The notes under the pieces: generated by a model
Database searches by the model: none
Told to the model about the DNA's origin: nothing
The model's input: the letters and a program-made list of their open reading frames with translations, nothing else
In this document: piece after piece, positions 7,722-16,889 of the stretch
Position numbering within the stretch: position 1 is the first letter of the stretch
How the letters are laid out: every line of letters starts with the position of its first letter
Program-made: the position numbers and the translations under genes
From: Gammaproteobacteria bacterium
Lineage (GTDB): Bacteria > Pseudomonadota > Gammaproteobacteria > DSM-16500
Direction of reading: 5' to 3'
Assembly (NCBI GenBank): GCA_013287845.1
Contig: JABDDA010000005.1
Coordinates: 1-45,433 of the forward strand
Length of the DNA: 45,433 bases

Positions 7722-8360
7722 ATGTTAACGTTAACAAAAAAATGCTTAACACTAATTAGCGCATTATGCGCTGGAGTTATTTTGCAAGGATGTACCACAA
7801 CTTATGTTGATCATAGTCGACCCATAGCAGTACATAGTAGCAATACTATTGCTGTGCTTCCTTTTAAAAATGTAAGTGGTGTGCGATTTGCTGGATTACG
7901 TTCATCCATCATTGCAGCAAATGTTTTAAGTGCAAGAGGAATGAATGTGATTCGTGTGCCACTCTATCGTGGACATAAATTATCGCATCGTTTAGCTTGG
8001 GCCCGCGCGCATGGTATTCGCTTAGCGCTAACCGGTATTGTAACGGAATGGGGATATCGTCAATCAGGTGCAACAGTATACCCAGTCGTTTCAATTGCCT
8101 TAGCATTACGCGATACAATGACAGGCCAAGTTGTATGGGCTTCTGCTGGATCACGTGATAATAGTTTCGAATTCTATTATCAATCAAATGTTAGTGCTGC
8201 AGCTCAAACGCTTATCGTGGATGAGTTAAGCAGTATTGATATTTATGGTCCTCGCTATACACAAGTAAACTTCGGTCGAGTTTACTATGGTGGCGTAAGC
8301 AGTGGTTACTACTACAATGGAAACTATGAATATAATTCAGGCTATGTTATCAACAGATAA
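7722..8360 (+). CDS. outer-membrane lipoprotein, CsgG/TolB-like fold
   Basis: Protein of 212 aa with a lipoprotein signal peptide: KK at 6-7, a hydrophobic core, then the lipobox L21-Q-G-C24. The mature part starts with a Thr-rich linker and continues with NTIAVLPFKNVSG, the characteristic first strand of CsgG/TolB/GNA1162-type proteins, followed by an ALTGIVTEWGYR strand and VSIALALRDTMTGQVVW (strand and turn typical of that fold). The last 40 residues are Tyr/Gly-rich (YYGGVSSGYYYNGNYEYNSGY). Likely sits in the periplasm, anchored to the outer membrane. The exact role is unknown. Strong AGAAGGAG ribosome site; single-gene unit ended by the hairpin at 8382. Confidence 0.7.
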   Translation: MLTLTKKCLTLISALCAGVILQGCTTTYVDHSRPIAVHSSNTIAVLPFKNVSGVRFAGLRSSIIAANVLSARGMNVIRVPLYRGHKLSHRLAWARAHGIRLALTGIVTEWGYRQSGATVYPVVSIALALRDTMTGQVVWASAGSRDNSFEFYYQSNVSAAAQTLIVDELSSIDIYGPRYTQVNFGRVYYGGVSSGYYYNGNYEYNSGYVINR

Positions 8361-8381
8361 TTAAAAATTTACATTTCTACA

Positions 8382-8411
8382 CCTGCGGATTTTTATCCGC
8401 AGGTTTTTTTT
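8382..8411 (+). terminator. rho-independent terminator of the lipoprotein gene
   Basis: CCTGCGGAT, a TTTT loop and ATCCGCAGG form a 9-bp perfect stem followed by eight T. It starts 21 bp after the stop codon. Confidence 0.93.
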
Positions 8412-8444
8412 GTCTCTTTAAAATTAATTTTTAATGAAAAATAA

Positions 8445-9716
8445 CTAATTTCTAGAAGTGCTTTTTATTTCTTTAAAATTAATTTTTGCAACATTATTAG
8501 ATTCAATTATTTTTTCTTTTCGTGAAGTGAAATGATCGACAGTCGCTGCACACACTAAATCTCCCCACACATTGGTCATTGTTCTGAATCGATCAAGAAT
8601 ACGATCGAAGGGTAATAATAATGCGATAGCAGAAGTAGGAACATTCACGCAACGCAATACCATCAGCATGGTGACTAATCCACCTTCTGGAATTCCGGTT
8701 GCACCCATTCCTGCAACAATTGCAGTAAGGAATACACCGACTTGTGAAATTAACGATAAATGCATTCCTAAAATTTGACAGAAAAATAAAGCAGAAACCG
8801 CTTCATACATAGCTGTTCCTGCGAGATTAATAGTGGTTGCAAGAGGTAAAACAAATCGTGACACTTCTTCATTAATATTTTGTTCTTTCGCAACAATAAA
8901 TGTGACAGGCAATGTTGCCATTGAACTCGATGTTGCAAATGCAGTGAGTAATGCGCCGGATGCAGAACGAATAAAATCTTTTGGATTTCTTTTTGTAATT
9001 AATTTAATAATTGCGAATTGCCATGCCATTTGTAAAAACAATCCGAATAAGAAAATCATAATAAAAAATAACATGCCTTTTAAACTGTCGAGCAAACGAT
9101 TTTGTAAGGAGGCTTCTGCAATCGCAGAACCTAATAAAGAAAATAATCCAATCGGTGTTAAATACATGAGCCACACAATCATTTTTACAAAAATATTTCG
9201 AAGTCCTACAAAAAATGCAATTACAGGTTTTGCAGATTCACCGGTGTAAAGACACGCAATTGAAAAAACAATACTGAAAAATACAATCGGCATAATTTCA
9301 AATTTTGCTGCAGCTTCAATAATATTTGGTGGAAAGAGTGTGAGTAAAAAAGAAGAAAATTCTACGGGTTTTAAATCAGTGGGTGTTGCGTTTGCAAGAA
9401 TAAAACTCGCGGGAATGCCAAATCCGGGTTGAAATGTGTTTAATAAAAAGAGTCCAATCAGCACGGCAATTGAAACACTACACAAAACATAAATCGTTGT
9501 ATAAATTCCAACAGATCCTAAACGTTTCATTCCTCCCATCGAAGTAATTGCGCTGACGAGTGCAGAAAAAATTAAAGGTAAAACAATTAATTTAAGTAAG
9601 TTAATAAAGAGTGTTCCGATCCATCTTAATGACAACATTTGATCGGGATAAAAAATCCCCACAATAATGCCAAGAAACATGCTGGCTAAAATGCTGTAAA
9701 ACATTTTGTTTTTCAT
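8445..9716 (-). CDS. dicarboxylate/amino acid:cation symporter (DAACS, GltP/DctA-like)
   Basis: Inner-membrane secondary transporter of 423 aa with the family's signature order: hydrophobic TM1-6, hairpin HP1 with the serine-rich AFATSSSMATLPVT, TM7 NLAGTAMYEA, hairpin HP2 GMGATGIPEGGLVT, and TM8 PFDRILDRFRTMTNVWGD with the substrate-contacting Asp/Arg/Asn. Likely imports glutamate/aspartate or C4-dicarboxylates with Na+ or H+. In most characterised members TM7 reads N-M/L-D-G-T; here the Asp, part of a sodium site in GltPh, is Ala. It faces the lipoprotein gene tail to tail, 33 bp past that gene's terminator. The ribosome site is AGGGGA upstream of the ATG at 9716. Confidence 0.85.
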   Translation of the reverse strand: MKNKMFYSILASMFLGIIVGIFYPDQMLSLRWIGTLFINLLKLIVLPLIFSALVSAITSMGGMKRLGSVGIYTTIYVLCSVSIAVLIGLFLLNTFQPGFGIPASFILANATPTDLKPVEFSSFLLTLFPPNIIEAAAKFEIMPIVFFSIVFSIACLYTGESAKPVIAFFVGLRNIFVKMIVWLMYLTPIGLFSLLGSAIAEASLQNRLLDSLKGMLFFIMIFLFGLFLQMAWQFAIIKLITKRNPKDFIRSASGALLTAFATSSSMATLPVTFIVAKEQNINEEVSRFVLPLATTINLAGTAMYEAVSALFFCQILGMHLSLISQVGVFLTAIVAGMGATGIPEGGLVTMLMVLRCVNVPTSAIALLLPFDRILDRFRTMTNVWGDLVCAATVDHFTSRKEKIIESNNVAKINFKEIKSTSRN

Positions 9717-9780
9717 GGTGGTATTCCCCTGTTTAACGTTAATGATTGTTTTAAGTGCTATGTATACTTTATACGAAAAT

Positions 9781-9800
9781 CCTTAAGGAAATATGAAGAA
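9781..9800. repeat. 20-bp direct repeat, left copy
   Basis: CCTTAAGGAAATATGAAGAA. The partner at 10909-10928 differs at one base. The two bound the orphan gene at 9974-10861 together with palindrome A3. Confidence 0.7.
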
Positions 9801-9854
9801 AATGACTATTTTTATAGGAGATAACGCGTTGATTTTTGGGGATATTTAAACAAG

Positions 9855-9968
9855 TTGCGAGCGATTCCGAGCCGCGCGCTAAGCCAAGCGTGTATGTTCT
9901 AGCTAACTTCTCGGTAATAGAAAGTTTGTACACGCTTGGCTTAGCGCGCGGCTCGGAATCGCTCGCAA
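9855..9968. repeat. family A palindrome, copy A3
   Basis: A near-perfect palindrome: both arms are TTGCGAGCGATTCCGAGCC... and both carry the same 11-nt cassette CGCTAAGCCAA. The 34-nt core is on the plus strand. It begins 5 bp beyond the stop of the minus-strand orphan gene. Both strands are open as protein through the whole element. Confidence 0.92.
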
Positions 9969-9973
9969 AAATT

Positions 9974-10861
9974 TTATTTTGTTGGAGCGGGTGGTGGAGA
10001 TGCAGCAGGCGGTTGCTGTTGTGTAGTTGGAACGGAAGCGCCTCCTGGTGGTGCTGCAAATACAGAATTATTAGGCAGTACAGCAGCAGAAACTCCTATT
10101 CCAGTTGATACAGAAGCAGAAGTGCTTGCTGATTGTATGGAAGGAGCACCGGGTGTCGGAGAACAATATGTTTGTATTAATGTAGCTTTTTGTTGGAGTA
10201 TTTGTTGAAGTTGATCATCATATGCTTTACACCGATTAGAATAATTACCTATCACTTCTCCATAAGTTTTCAAATTATATGTTTTGTCATTGTAAAGCTC
10301 GCGGATTTTACGTTTACTTTCTTCTACTACCCTCTGGGAGGAAAAGCCTCTATTTACTATGCCTAGGTTGTCTTCAATTGATCTAACATGATTTTTCATG
10401 CTTAGTATGAAACCTGTCACGGACTTACAATAAGCAACATATTCTTTATTCCATTTTGTCATTGTCCTAGCAATACTGTCTCGTTCTGTTGTGAATTCCA
10501 ATATAACTAATGCATCTGCACTCTTTAATTCTTTTTGTTTTTTTATAAAATCTCTAGTAATGGTTTCTAAGTCTGCTTTTAGTGCATCTTCATGTCGATC
10601 AGAACGAGCGCATCTTTCATTACGTTCTTTTATATACTTAGCCAAATCTTTTTGTAATCGTTCTTTTGTCGCAGAACTAATAAGTTCATCAGGATTTGAT
10701 AATGTTGCAGGAACTGTTGCAGATGTTTTCTGATCGTGTTGTGCTGATGAAGAGTGCGGTACTAATTGAATCTTATCTTCATTATTATTGTCACTACCGC
10801 AAAGCCAATCCCAACAACCGACTTCTCTCTCTTGTTCATTATTACTACCCGACCGTGCCAT
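9974..10861 (-). CDS. uncharacterised 295-aa coiled-coil protein
   Basis: I do not recognise this gene. Residues 1-25 hold a Cys/Trp patch (GCWDWLCG). Residues about 50-225 are strongly charged and helical, with long coiled-coil-like stretches (KERLQKDLAKYIKERNERC; DQLQQILQQKATLIQ). The last 70 residues are Ala/Ser/Pro/Thr-rich and end PPPAPTK. There is no signal peptide or membrane helix. A good AGAGAGGGGG ribosome site precedes the ATG. The gene with palindrome A3 lies between two copies of a 20-bp repeat, which suggests a cassette inserted between the GT4 gene and the symporter. It is similar in overall design (MA start, Pro/Ala/Lys tail, family A palindrome after the stop) to the genes at 3318 and 4219. 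Confidence 0.6.
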   Translation of the reverse strand: MARSGSNNEQEREVGCWDWLCGSDNNNEDKIQLVPHSSSAQHDQKTSATVPATLSNPDELISSATKERLQKDLAKYIKERNERCARSDRHEDALKADLETITRDFIKKQKELKSADALVILEFTTERDSIARTMTKWNKEYVAYCKSVTGFILSMKNHVRSIEDNLGIVNRGFSSQRVVEESKRKIRELYNDKTYNLKTYGEVIGNYSNRCKAYDDQLQQILQQKATLIQTYCSPTPGAPSIQSASTSASVSTGIGVSAAVLPNNSVFAAPPGGASVPTTQQQPPAASPPPAPTK

Positions 10862-10908
10862 AAAACCCCCTCTCTATTGAATTTAGTTTGCGGAGTGTAC
10901 TTGAAGAA

Positions 10909-10928
10909 CCTTAAGGAAATATTAAGAA
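10909..10928. repeat. 20-bp direct repeat, right copy
   Basis: CCTTAAGGAAATATTAAGAA; 19 of 20 bases match 9781-9800. It includes the stop codon of the GT4 glycosyltransferase gene (TAA at 10924-10922 on the minus strand). Confidence 0.7.
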
Positions 10929-11932
10929 TTGAAAACATCCAGCCATTTTGTAGCTACCTTTTTCAATCTAAATTCATTTTTTCCCGCAAAAACAGGCCTT
11001 TTTTTACGCCATTCCGATAATTTTTTAATAATTGAATTAATATTATTTCCATCGACTAATTGAGATGGATCACTTAACACTTCTTTTGCTGCACCTAAAT
11101 CATGTGCAAGCACGGGTGTTCCGACTGCATTCGCTTCTGCATAAACCAATCCAAATGTTTCTATTTTTTGTGTTTGCGGATAAAAAACGCAAAAAGATTC
11201 ACGAATTTTTTGTATGACTTGATGATGGGGAAGTGCACCTAATAATTTTACCTGTCTTGGTAATTCAATTTGCATTTCTCTGTGACCCGGATTTGCAATT
11301 AACAATTCATATTCTGGAAATTTTTTTAATACTGCAGAAAATAATTTGAGTGTTTCTTTTAAGCCTTTTTGTGGTGAACTTGCGAAAATGAGTTGATTGG
11401 ATTTCACGACAGATTGATTGGGGAAAAGATCATCTTCAATTGGATTGTAAATCACAGAAACAGGAATATTTTTTTTCGGAGATGTAAAAATTCGTTGATA
11501 CCATTTTCCTTTCAAACGATTTTCAATTAATTCGCGATGAAAATTTGAAACAGCAATAATGTGATAATGATATTTTTCAAGAGTACTATGCGAATAAAAA
11601 AAATCAGACGGCGGTGAATTGTGCATCCAAAAAAATAATTTTGAATGAGGAAATTTTTTTGCTGTGTGTTCAAGAAAAGAATGTTGTCGTAATAAAATCA
11701 CTACATCAGGATTAATTTCATGCGCAGTGGGAAAAGAAACATAATGGACGCCATTACTTTCGATGTCTTCTTTTAATGTTCGACAATGTTGTGCGACATA
11801 AATCGTATGAGAATGTGATAACGCATGTGCAATGCGAATGAGGGTTGCTTCTGTGCCGCCTAATGCACGTTCTTTTAATGTTTTGTCGGTGTAATTAAGC
11901 GGCGTAGCAACATCGTAAAATAAAATTCTCAT
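10922..11932 (-). CDS. GT4-family glycosyltransferase
   Basis: Cytoplasmic retaining glycosyltransferase of 336 aa with the GT-B fold. The N-terminal domain opens with MRILFYD and a Gly-rich GGTEATLIR loop; the C-terminal domain shows IFASSPQKGLKETL and the nucleotide-sugar motif ETFGLVYAEANAVGTPVLA (E-x7-E) followed by AAKEVL. The nucleotide sugar and acceptor cannot be read from sequence. Its ATG directly abuts the stop codon of the 124-aa gene upstream, so it is the last gene of the dacA-lip-lssY-sohB run. Its own stop codon lies in a 20-bp direct repeat. Confidence 0.8.
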   Translation of the reverse strand: MRILFYDVATPLNYTDKTLKERALGGTEATLIRIAHALSHSHTIYVAQHCRTLKEDIESNGVHYVSFPTAHEINPDVVILLRQHSFLEHTAKKFPHSKLFFWMHNSPPSDFFYSHSTLEKYHYHIIAVSNFHRELIENRLKGKWYQRIFTSPKKNIPVSVIYNPIEDDLFPNQSVVKSNQLIFASSPQKGLKETLKLFSAVLKKFPEYELLIANPGHREMQIELPRQVKLLGALPHHQVIQKIRESFCVFYPQTQKIETFGLVYAEANAVGTPVLAHDLGAAKEVLSDPSQLVDGNNINSIIKKLSEWRKKRPVFAGKNEFRLKKVATKWLDVFNS

Positions 11933-12307
11933 CTATTGGGTAGGACTCATTTCAAGATGATGTGTATTTTCATTCAATGACAAAGTTGCAGCTTGTAATG
12001 TTTTATACATTGGACTGCTCACTAATTCATTTAACTCACTAAGATTCAAACAGCGCGTTTCAATTTGATCAATCAAATTCCAACATTCTTGGAAAAGTGT
12101 TTTCGGACAAAATTTTGCAGGCTTATTAAAATGCCGTGCGAGTGAATTTCCAATTTGAATGAGATTTTCTTTAATGGAATTTTTTCGTTGTAAAAAAGCA
12201 GTATCATTATTGCTAAAAAGTGATGAGCGATGCGGTTGCATTCCATTGCGTTGAGAAGGGGATTCATCTTGCTGATGTTCAATTCCTTTTCGTTTCGTAA
12301 AAAACAT
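11933..12307 (-). CDS. small uncharacterised protein in the sohB-GT4 operon
   Basis: Protein of 124 aa, mostly helical in its second half (IKENLIQIGNSLARHF; FQECWNLIDQIETRC; LNELVSSPMYKTLQAA), with a hydrophilic Gln/Ser-rich start. It has no signal peptide, membrane helix or recognised motif. It is supported as a real gene by a clean AAGGAG ribosome site 6 bp before the ATG, by its tight position 17 bp after sohB, and by the zero-base junction with the following glycosyltransferase. Function unknown; possibly a partner of that enzyme. Confidence 0.6.
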   Translation of the reverse strand: MFFTKRKGIEHQQDESPSQRNGMQPHRSSLFSNNDTAFLQRKNSIKENLIQIGNSLARHFNKPAKFCPKTLFQECWNLIDQIETRCLNLSELNELVSSPMYKTLQAATLSLNENTHHLEMSPTQ

Positions 12308-12324
12308 GTGAGCTCCTTGTGGTA

Positions 12325-13314
12325 TTACATCCTAAATAAAAACTGCTTCACTACCTGTGCTGCAGATGAAATTCTTTCTACAAATGATTTCTTTGTTTGA
12401 AAACTAATTTCATACAGCGTTGCGTCCTTACTTTTTTCGAGTAGATAATCGTCGCTTGTTTGCAAAATGTCAACTAATTGTAGCTGCTGCGCGTGACGTG
12501 CTAACCAATGTTCGCCTGTTGCAATTTTTTCAATATCCAGCTGCGGACGATTTTCATGAATCAATTGTTTAAACAACGTATGAATATCGTCTAATTCTTC
12601 GCGCAATTTTTCACGGCCTTCTTCCGTATTTTTTCCAAAGAGGGTGAGGGTACGTTTATATTGACCCGCAGTCACTTGCTCAAAATCAATATTATTTTCA
12701 TTTAAAAAACGATGAAAATTGGGTAATTGAAAAATCACACCGATCGATCCAATAATTGCAAAAGGAGCTGCTAAAATTTTATTTGCGATACACGCCATTA
12801 AATAACCACCGCTTGCTGCAATTTTATCAATTGCCACGGTGAGGGGAATAGAACGCTGCTTAATCCGTTGTAATTGCGCAGCTGCAAGTCCATACGAATG
12901 CACCATTCCACCGGCGCTTTCGACGCACACGACCACTTCATCTTGACGTGTTGCCACCGATAAAATAGCTGTAATTTGTTCTGATAATGATTTCACCGCG
13001 CTTGCTTTAATGTCTCCATTAAAATGCAAGACAAAAACATTTTTAGTCGAAACTAATTTTTTCTTTTTCTTCTCAATCTGTTTTTTATTTTTCAGAAATT
13101 TTTTAAATTCTTCTTTCGGAAAAATTTCTTCGAGTAATATTTCTTTCGTTTCTTCTAATTTTTTATTGAGATTTTTAATGACAACTTTGCCTGTGATTCT
13201 TTCTTTGCCGCGACCTAAAAGGGCTAATATTCCTGCGAATAATAATAAAATAAATGCCACTGAAATAATGGCTTTTCCTGTGAAAAGTGATAGCTGTGCT
13301 AAGATGTCTGTCAT
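12325..13314 (-). CDS. sohB: inner-membrane S49 serine protease SohB
   Basis: Membrane-anchored signal-peptide-peptidase-like protease of 329 aa (E. coli SohB: 349). One N-terminal membrane helix (about 14-34), a Lys/Glu-rich linker, the SohB-specific N-terminal domain, then the S49 fold. The catalytic dyad is visible: nucleophile S168 in KIAASGGYLMA and general base K220 in AGQYKRTLTLFG. The loop GSIGVIFQLPNF is also typical. Its start overlaps the end of lssY by 4 bp (ATGA), indicating co-translation. Expected to face the periplasm and degrade small membrane or mistranslocated proteins. Confidence 0.9.
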   Translation of the reverse strand: MTDILAQLSLFTGKAIISVAFILLLFAGILALLGRGKERITGKVVIKNLNKKLEETKEILLEEIFPKEEFKKFLKNKKQIEKKKKKLVSTKNVFVLHFNGDIKASAVKSLSEQITAILSVATRQDEVVVCVESAGGMVHSYGLAAAQLQRIKQRSIPLTVAIDKIAASGGYLMACIANKILAAPFAIIGSIGVIFQLPNFHRFLNENNIDFEQVTAGQYKRTLTLFGKNTEEGREKLREELDDIHTLFKQLIHENRPQLDIEKIATGEHWLARHAQQLQLVDILQTSDDYLLEKSKDATLYEISFQTKKSFVERISSAAQVVKQFLFRM

Positions 13315-15329
13315 GATTTTTCCTCAATCAATACTAAAGATTGTTCCAGTGGTGCACGTTTTGGTTTTTTAACTTTTTTCACTTGGACTGTTTTGATTTC
13401 ATATTTTTTTGGTAACGTATTAAAAATCACTTTAGGTGAGAGATCAATATTATTTATTTGTTTTCTGAATAACCAGCTGTAGGTGCGCGGAACGAAATCG
13501 ACGGAGCCCACCCACAAAATACCTTTATTTTTTACAATAAAATTAGAATTCCATAATCGTAAAATCATTAACTTTTTTTCATTTCGTTTTATGAGAACTA
13601 AAACAGGATTTTTATCTAAATGCATTGCAGAAACGAGTGGAATTTTTTCTGTGCTTTGAATATCAGATAACCGATAAACAATACTCATCCAATCACGCGC
13701 AGGCGGTGTTTCCCATCCGTTATTCAATAATAATTTTTTAATCGTGTCTAAATTATCAATCCATTCTAAATTAAATGTTTCACTTTTTAATCCGAAACGA
13801 TTGATGCGCACTTGTGGGAATTCTTTTGCATCTTGTTCTTGCCAGTCTTTTTGTGAAACGACATAAATCGTTCGTGGAATTTGTGCGTATTGTTTTTTCA
13901 GATCGGACGATTTATAAAAATAAAATGCAGAATAAAAAATAAAAAGTGTTGTAAAGAAAACCAATACTAATTTCCCGGCAGAAATTGCTTTTTTTCCCGC
14001 GATGCGATTATACGATAATGTGACAAACATCAGCAGTACCGCGCTTAATAACCAACTTCCTAACACATCTGTAAACCAATGCGCGCCTAAATATAAACGT
14101 GAAATACTCACGGCGAGTACAATGAATCCTGCAACATAATAAATCAGTGCGCGTTTTTTAATGTGCGCAGATTTAATGAATAATAATGCAATGGCAAAAT
14201 AAAATGTGGCAGCGAGCGTCGTGTGTCCACTTGGATAAGAATATAATTCAGAACTAATAATCATTCCATCAGGGCGAGGGGAATGAATAAGATGTTTTAA
14301 TATGACTGCGCTCGCAACTGCAAGCACGGCTAATAAAAAGAAATGAATCGTGGTATACCATCGTTTTGTGAAAGCAAGCCATGCGCATACCGCTAAAAAT
14401 GCAGGTAATAAAATTTGTTTTTGTCCGAGCAGTGTGACAAAAATAGCAAGTTGATCTAAATGATCGCTGCGTACACTTCGGAAAAAATGATAAAACATTT
14501 GATTTGTGACAATCGCTGCAGAAGTATTGAGCCATAAATAAATTGTCAGCACTAAAAAAAGAATGAGTGTGATCAGAAAATAAAACGCGAGTTTTAATTG
14601 TCCGTGCGTTTTTTTAGGATCGTGATGTTTTAATGCAGCTGTGAGTCCGCGAAAATAACGCGATTTTTCTAGTCTGTTCCAAAGACGATTTAACAGCTGA
14701 TCGATTTTATTTCCGATCAATACAAAAATTTTGTAAACCAACCACAAACACAACATGATAAAAAATGCCGACATTAATAGCATCAAAATAACATGCACAG
14801 CAATATCCGGTGGAAGTTCTAATGAGGCAGCCCCTAAAATAATTCCAGGTAACATGTACGCAGGTGCCCAACCGATCGCAGAAATAATATTTGCAATATA
14901 AAATCGTAGCGCTTTCATGTGCATCATGCCCGCGACTAATGGAACCAGTGCGCGCACGGGACCTACGAATCGTCCGAGTAACACACTCATTGCGCCGTGC
15001 TTATGAAAAAAATTTTTTCCATTATTTAACCACTGCGGATTATTTTTAAAAGGCCAATACTGATACAAACGATCTTTAAAATAATAGCCAATGCGATAAC
15101 TAATGCCATCGCCTATAATAGCGCCTAAAATCGCCCATAAAATCGTAGACCACAATGGAATAACACCTGCACCAGCAAGTGTACCAATCGCCGTCATCAT
15201 GATAGAACCTGGAACAATCGTTCCAATAATCGCAACCGATTCTGCAGCAGAAATTAAAAATGTTGCGAGTCCCGATAAATGAGGATGCGTATTCAGCCAT
15301 TGTAAAATAGGACTAATCTCAGCTGACAT
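13311..15329 (-). CDS. lssY: LssY-type membrane protein: DedA/VTT + PAP2 phosphatase + LssY C-terminal domain
   Basis: A 672-aa three-domain protein. Residues about 1-210 are a DedA/VTT domain ([13 protein letters not shown] near the start, [16 protein letters not shown]). Residues about 270-450 are a PAP2 phosphatase with its three motifs: [22 protein letters not shown] and [16 protein letters not shown]. The soluble end resembles the LssY_C domain ([21 protein letters not shown]...DWMSIVYRL). This architecture is known from the Legionella lss locus. Likely handles an undecaprenyl-phosphate- or lipid-phosphate-type substrate at the inner membrane. The start at 15329 (MSAEISP) is preferred over one 9 codons upstream because the GGGGGA stretch then sits as ribosome site; it overlaps lipA by 11 bp. 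Confidence 0.85.
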   Translation of the reverse strand: MSAEISPILQWLNTHPHLSGLATFLISAAESVAIIGTIVPGSIMMTAIGTLAGAGVIPLWSTILWAILGAIIGDGISYRIGYYFKDRLYQYWPFKNNPQWLNNGKNFFHKHGAMSVLLGRFVGPVRALVPLVAGMMHMKALRFYIANIISAIGWAPAYMLPGIILGAASLELPPDIAVHVILMLLMSAFFIMLCLWLVYKIFVLIGNKIDQLLNRLWNRLEKSRYFRGLTAALKHHDPKKTHGQLKLAFYFLITLILFLVLTIYLWLNTSAAIVTNQMFYHFFRSVRSDHLDQLAIFVTLLGQKQILLPAFLAVCAWLAFTKRWYTTIHFFLLAVLAVASAVILKHLIHSPRPDGMIISSELYSYPSGHTTLAATFYFAIALLFIKSAHIKKRALIYYVAGFIVLAVSISRLYLGAHWFTDVLGSWLLSAVLLMFVTLSYNRIAGKKAISAGKLVLVFFTTLFIFYSAFYFYKSSDLKKQYAQIPRTIYVVSQKDWQEQDAKEFPQVRINRFGLKSETFNLEWIDNLDTIKKLLLNNGWETPPARDWMSIVYRLSDIQSTEKIPLVSAMHLDKNPVLVLIKRNEKKLMILRLWNSNFIVKNKGILWVGSVDFVPRTYSWLFRKQINNIDLSPKVIFNTLPKKYEIKTVQVKKVKKPKRAPLEQSLVLIEEKS

Positions 15330-16260
15330 AATCCCCCGCCGCTTGTTTATCTGCATGATAAGAAGATCGCACGAGTGGGCCGCTTGCGATATTTTTAAAT
15401 TTTAATTCTTTTGCATACTCTGCAAAAAATTGAAATTCTTCGGGTGTCACATAACGTGCAACAGGCATGTGATATTTGCTGGGTTGTAAATATTGTCCGA
15501 GTGTTACCATTTCAACATCATGCGCGCGCAAATCGCGTAATGTTTCTAAAATTTCTTCATTGGTTTCACCCAGTCCTAACATGATTCCTGATTTGGTAGG
15601 CACATGAGAAAATAATTTTTTAAATTCTTTTAATAATAACAACGAATGTGCGTAATCAGAACCGGGACGCGCTTGTTTATAAAGTCGCGGAACAGTTTCA
15701 ATGTTGTGATTAAAAATATCAGGTAATTCTTTTGCTGTTTCTTGTAATGCAATTTCCATACGACCGCGATAATCCGGTACGAGTACTTCAATGGTGATGG
15801 TTGGATTTTTTTCACGAATAGCCTTTAAACAAGCACTAAAATGACTTGCGCCCCCATCGCGTAAATCATCGCGATCGACAGACGTGATCACAATATATTT
15901 TAATTTCATTTGTGCGATAGTGTTGGCTAAATTAAACGGTTCATTTTCATCGAGGGGATCAGGGCGGCCATGTGCCACATCACAAAAACTACAACGTCGT
16001 GTGCATTTGTCTCCCATGATCATGAATGTGGCTGTGCCGTGATTAAAACATTCGGGTAAATTCGGACAGGATGCTTCTTCGCACACAGTGACAAGATTAT
16101 TTTTTCGTAAAATTTCTTTTAATTCTGTAACAGCAGTTGAAGTGGGAACACGCACGCGAATCCAATCGGGTTTAGGAAGTGGATTTTCTGTGGGTTCAAT
16201 TTTAATAGGAATGCGTGCTAATTTTTCGCGACCGCGTTGTTTATTGGTGTTCGTACTCAT
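15319..16260 (-). CDS. lipA: lipoyl synthase
   Basis: Radical-SAM enzyme of 313 aa that inserts two sulfurs into protein-bound octanoyl groups to make lipoyl cofactor. Both Fe-S sites are intact: the auxiliary cluster C60-x4-C65-x5-C71 and the radical-SAM cluster C86-x3-C90-x2-C93. The substrate-binding end RSSYHAD is present at the C-terminus. It overlaps lipB by 4 bp (ATGA). Confidence 0.97.
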   Translation of the reverse strand: MSTNTNKQRGREKLARIPIKIEPTENPLPKPDWIRVRVPTSTAVTELKEILRKNNLVTVCEEASCPNLPECFNHGTATFMIMGDKCTRRCSFCDVAHGRPDPLDENEPFNLANTIAQMKLKYIVITSVDRDDLRDGGASHFSACLKAIREKNPTITIEVLVPDYRGRMEIALQETAKELPDIFNHNIETVPRLYKQARPGSDYAHSLLLLKEFKKLFSHVPTKSGIMLGLGETNEEILETLRDLRAHDVEMVTLGQYLQPSKYHMPVARYVTPEEFQFFAEYAKELKFKNIASGPLVRSSYHADKQAAGDYVS

Positions 16261-16889
16261 ATGAAATCTCTTTCAAAATGAACGTCAGTATAACCTAACC
16301 GAGTAATTAAAGAATGCACTAAGTTTCTTCCTGCAAAATTCAGTGGATCAGTATATTCTGAAACTTGCGTCATCACCAACTCCGAAAATCCACACGGATG
16401 AATTCGTGAAAAAGGTTCTAAATCCATTTCAACATTCAATGCTAAACCATGATAAGTTGCACCGCGTCGCACACGCAATCCAAGTGAGCAGATTTTTTTT
16501 TCATTCACATATACGCCAGGTGCTTTTGATTTTGTATGCGCACTCATTTTGTGAAGCGATAAATAATCAATGACCGTATTCTCTAATAACGTAATAAATT
16601 CTCGAATATTTATTTTTTTCCGTTTGAGATCAATCAATGTGTAAATGATGCATTGTCCTGGGCCGTGATACGTAATTTGTCCGCCACGATCTGTTGGAAT
16701 CACAGGGATATTTCCAGGGAATAAAATATGTTCGGGTTTTCCATTTTGTCCTTGTGTAAAAACAGAAGGGTGTTCTAACAGCCAAATTTCATCAAACGTT
16801 TTTTCATCGCGCGTATTGGTGAATGTTTGCATCGCATGCCAGCAGGGAAGATAGTCTTGTAAACCCAATTCACGAACAATAATGTTCAT
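16257..16889 (-). CDS. lipB: octanoyl-[ACP]:protein octanoyltransferase
   Basis: Transfers octanoate from acyl-carrier protein to lipoyl domains, giving LipA its substrate. 210 aa. The motif [13 protein letters not shown], the catalytic lysine K132 in [13 protein letters not shown] and the catalytic cysteine C166 in HPCGFS are all present at the family spacing of 34 residues. It overlaps the ybeD homologue by 4 bp and lipA by 4 bp. Confidence 0.97.
   Translation of the reverse strand: MNIIVRELGLQDYLPCWHAMQTFTNTRDEKTFDEIWLLEHPSVFTQGQNGKPEHILFPGNIPVIPTDRGGQITYHGPGQCIIYTLIDLKRKKINIREFITLLENTVIDYLSLHKMSAHTKSKAPGVYVNEKKICSLGLRVRRGATYHGLALNVEMDLEPFSRIHPCGFSELVMTQVSEYTDPLNFAGRNLVHSLITRLGYTDVHFERDFI

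Noticed and set aside
8416-8487. Direct repeat TTTAAAATTAATTTTT at the end of the symporter gene
   Set aside because: A 16-bp low-complexity AT match at 56 bp distance; likely chance in such AT-rich DNA.
9769-10108. Open frames on both strands through palindrome A3 as independent genes
   Set aside because: They follow from the element's stop-free palindrome; there is no ribosome site or conserved domain, so they are reported as a property of the repeat.
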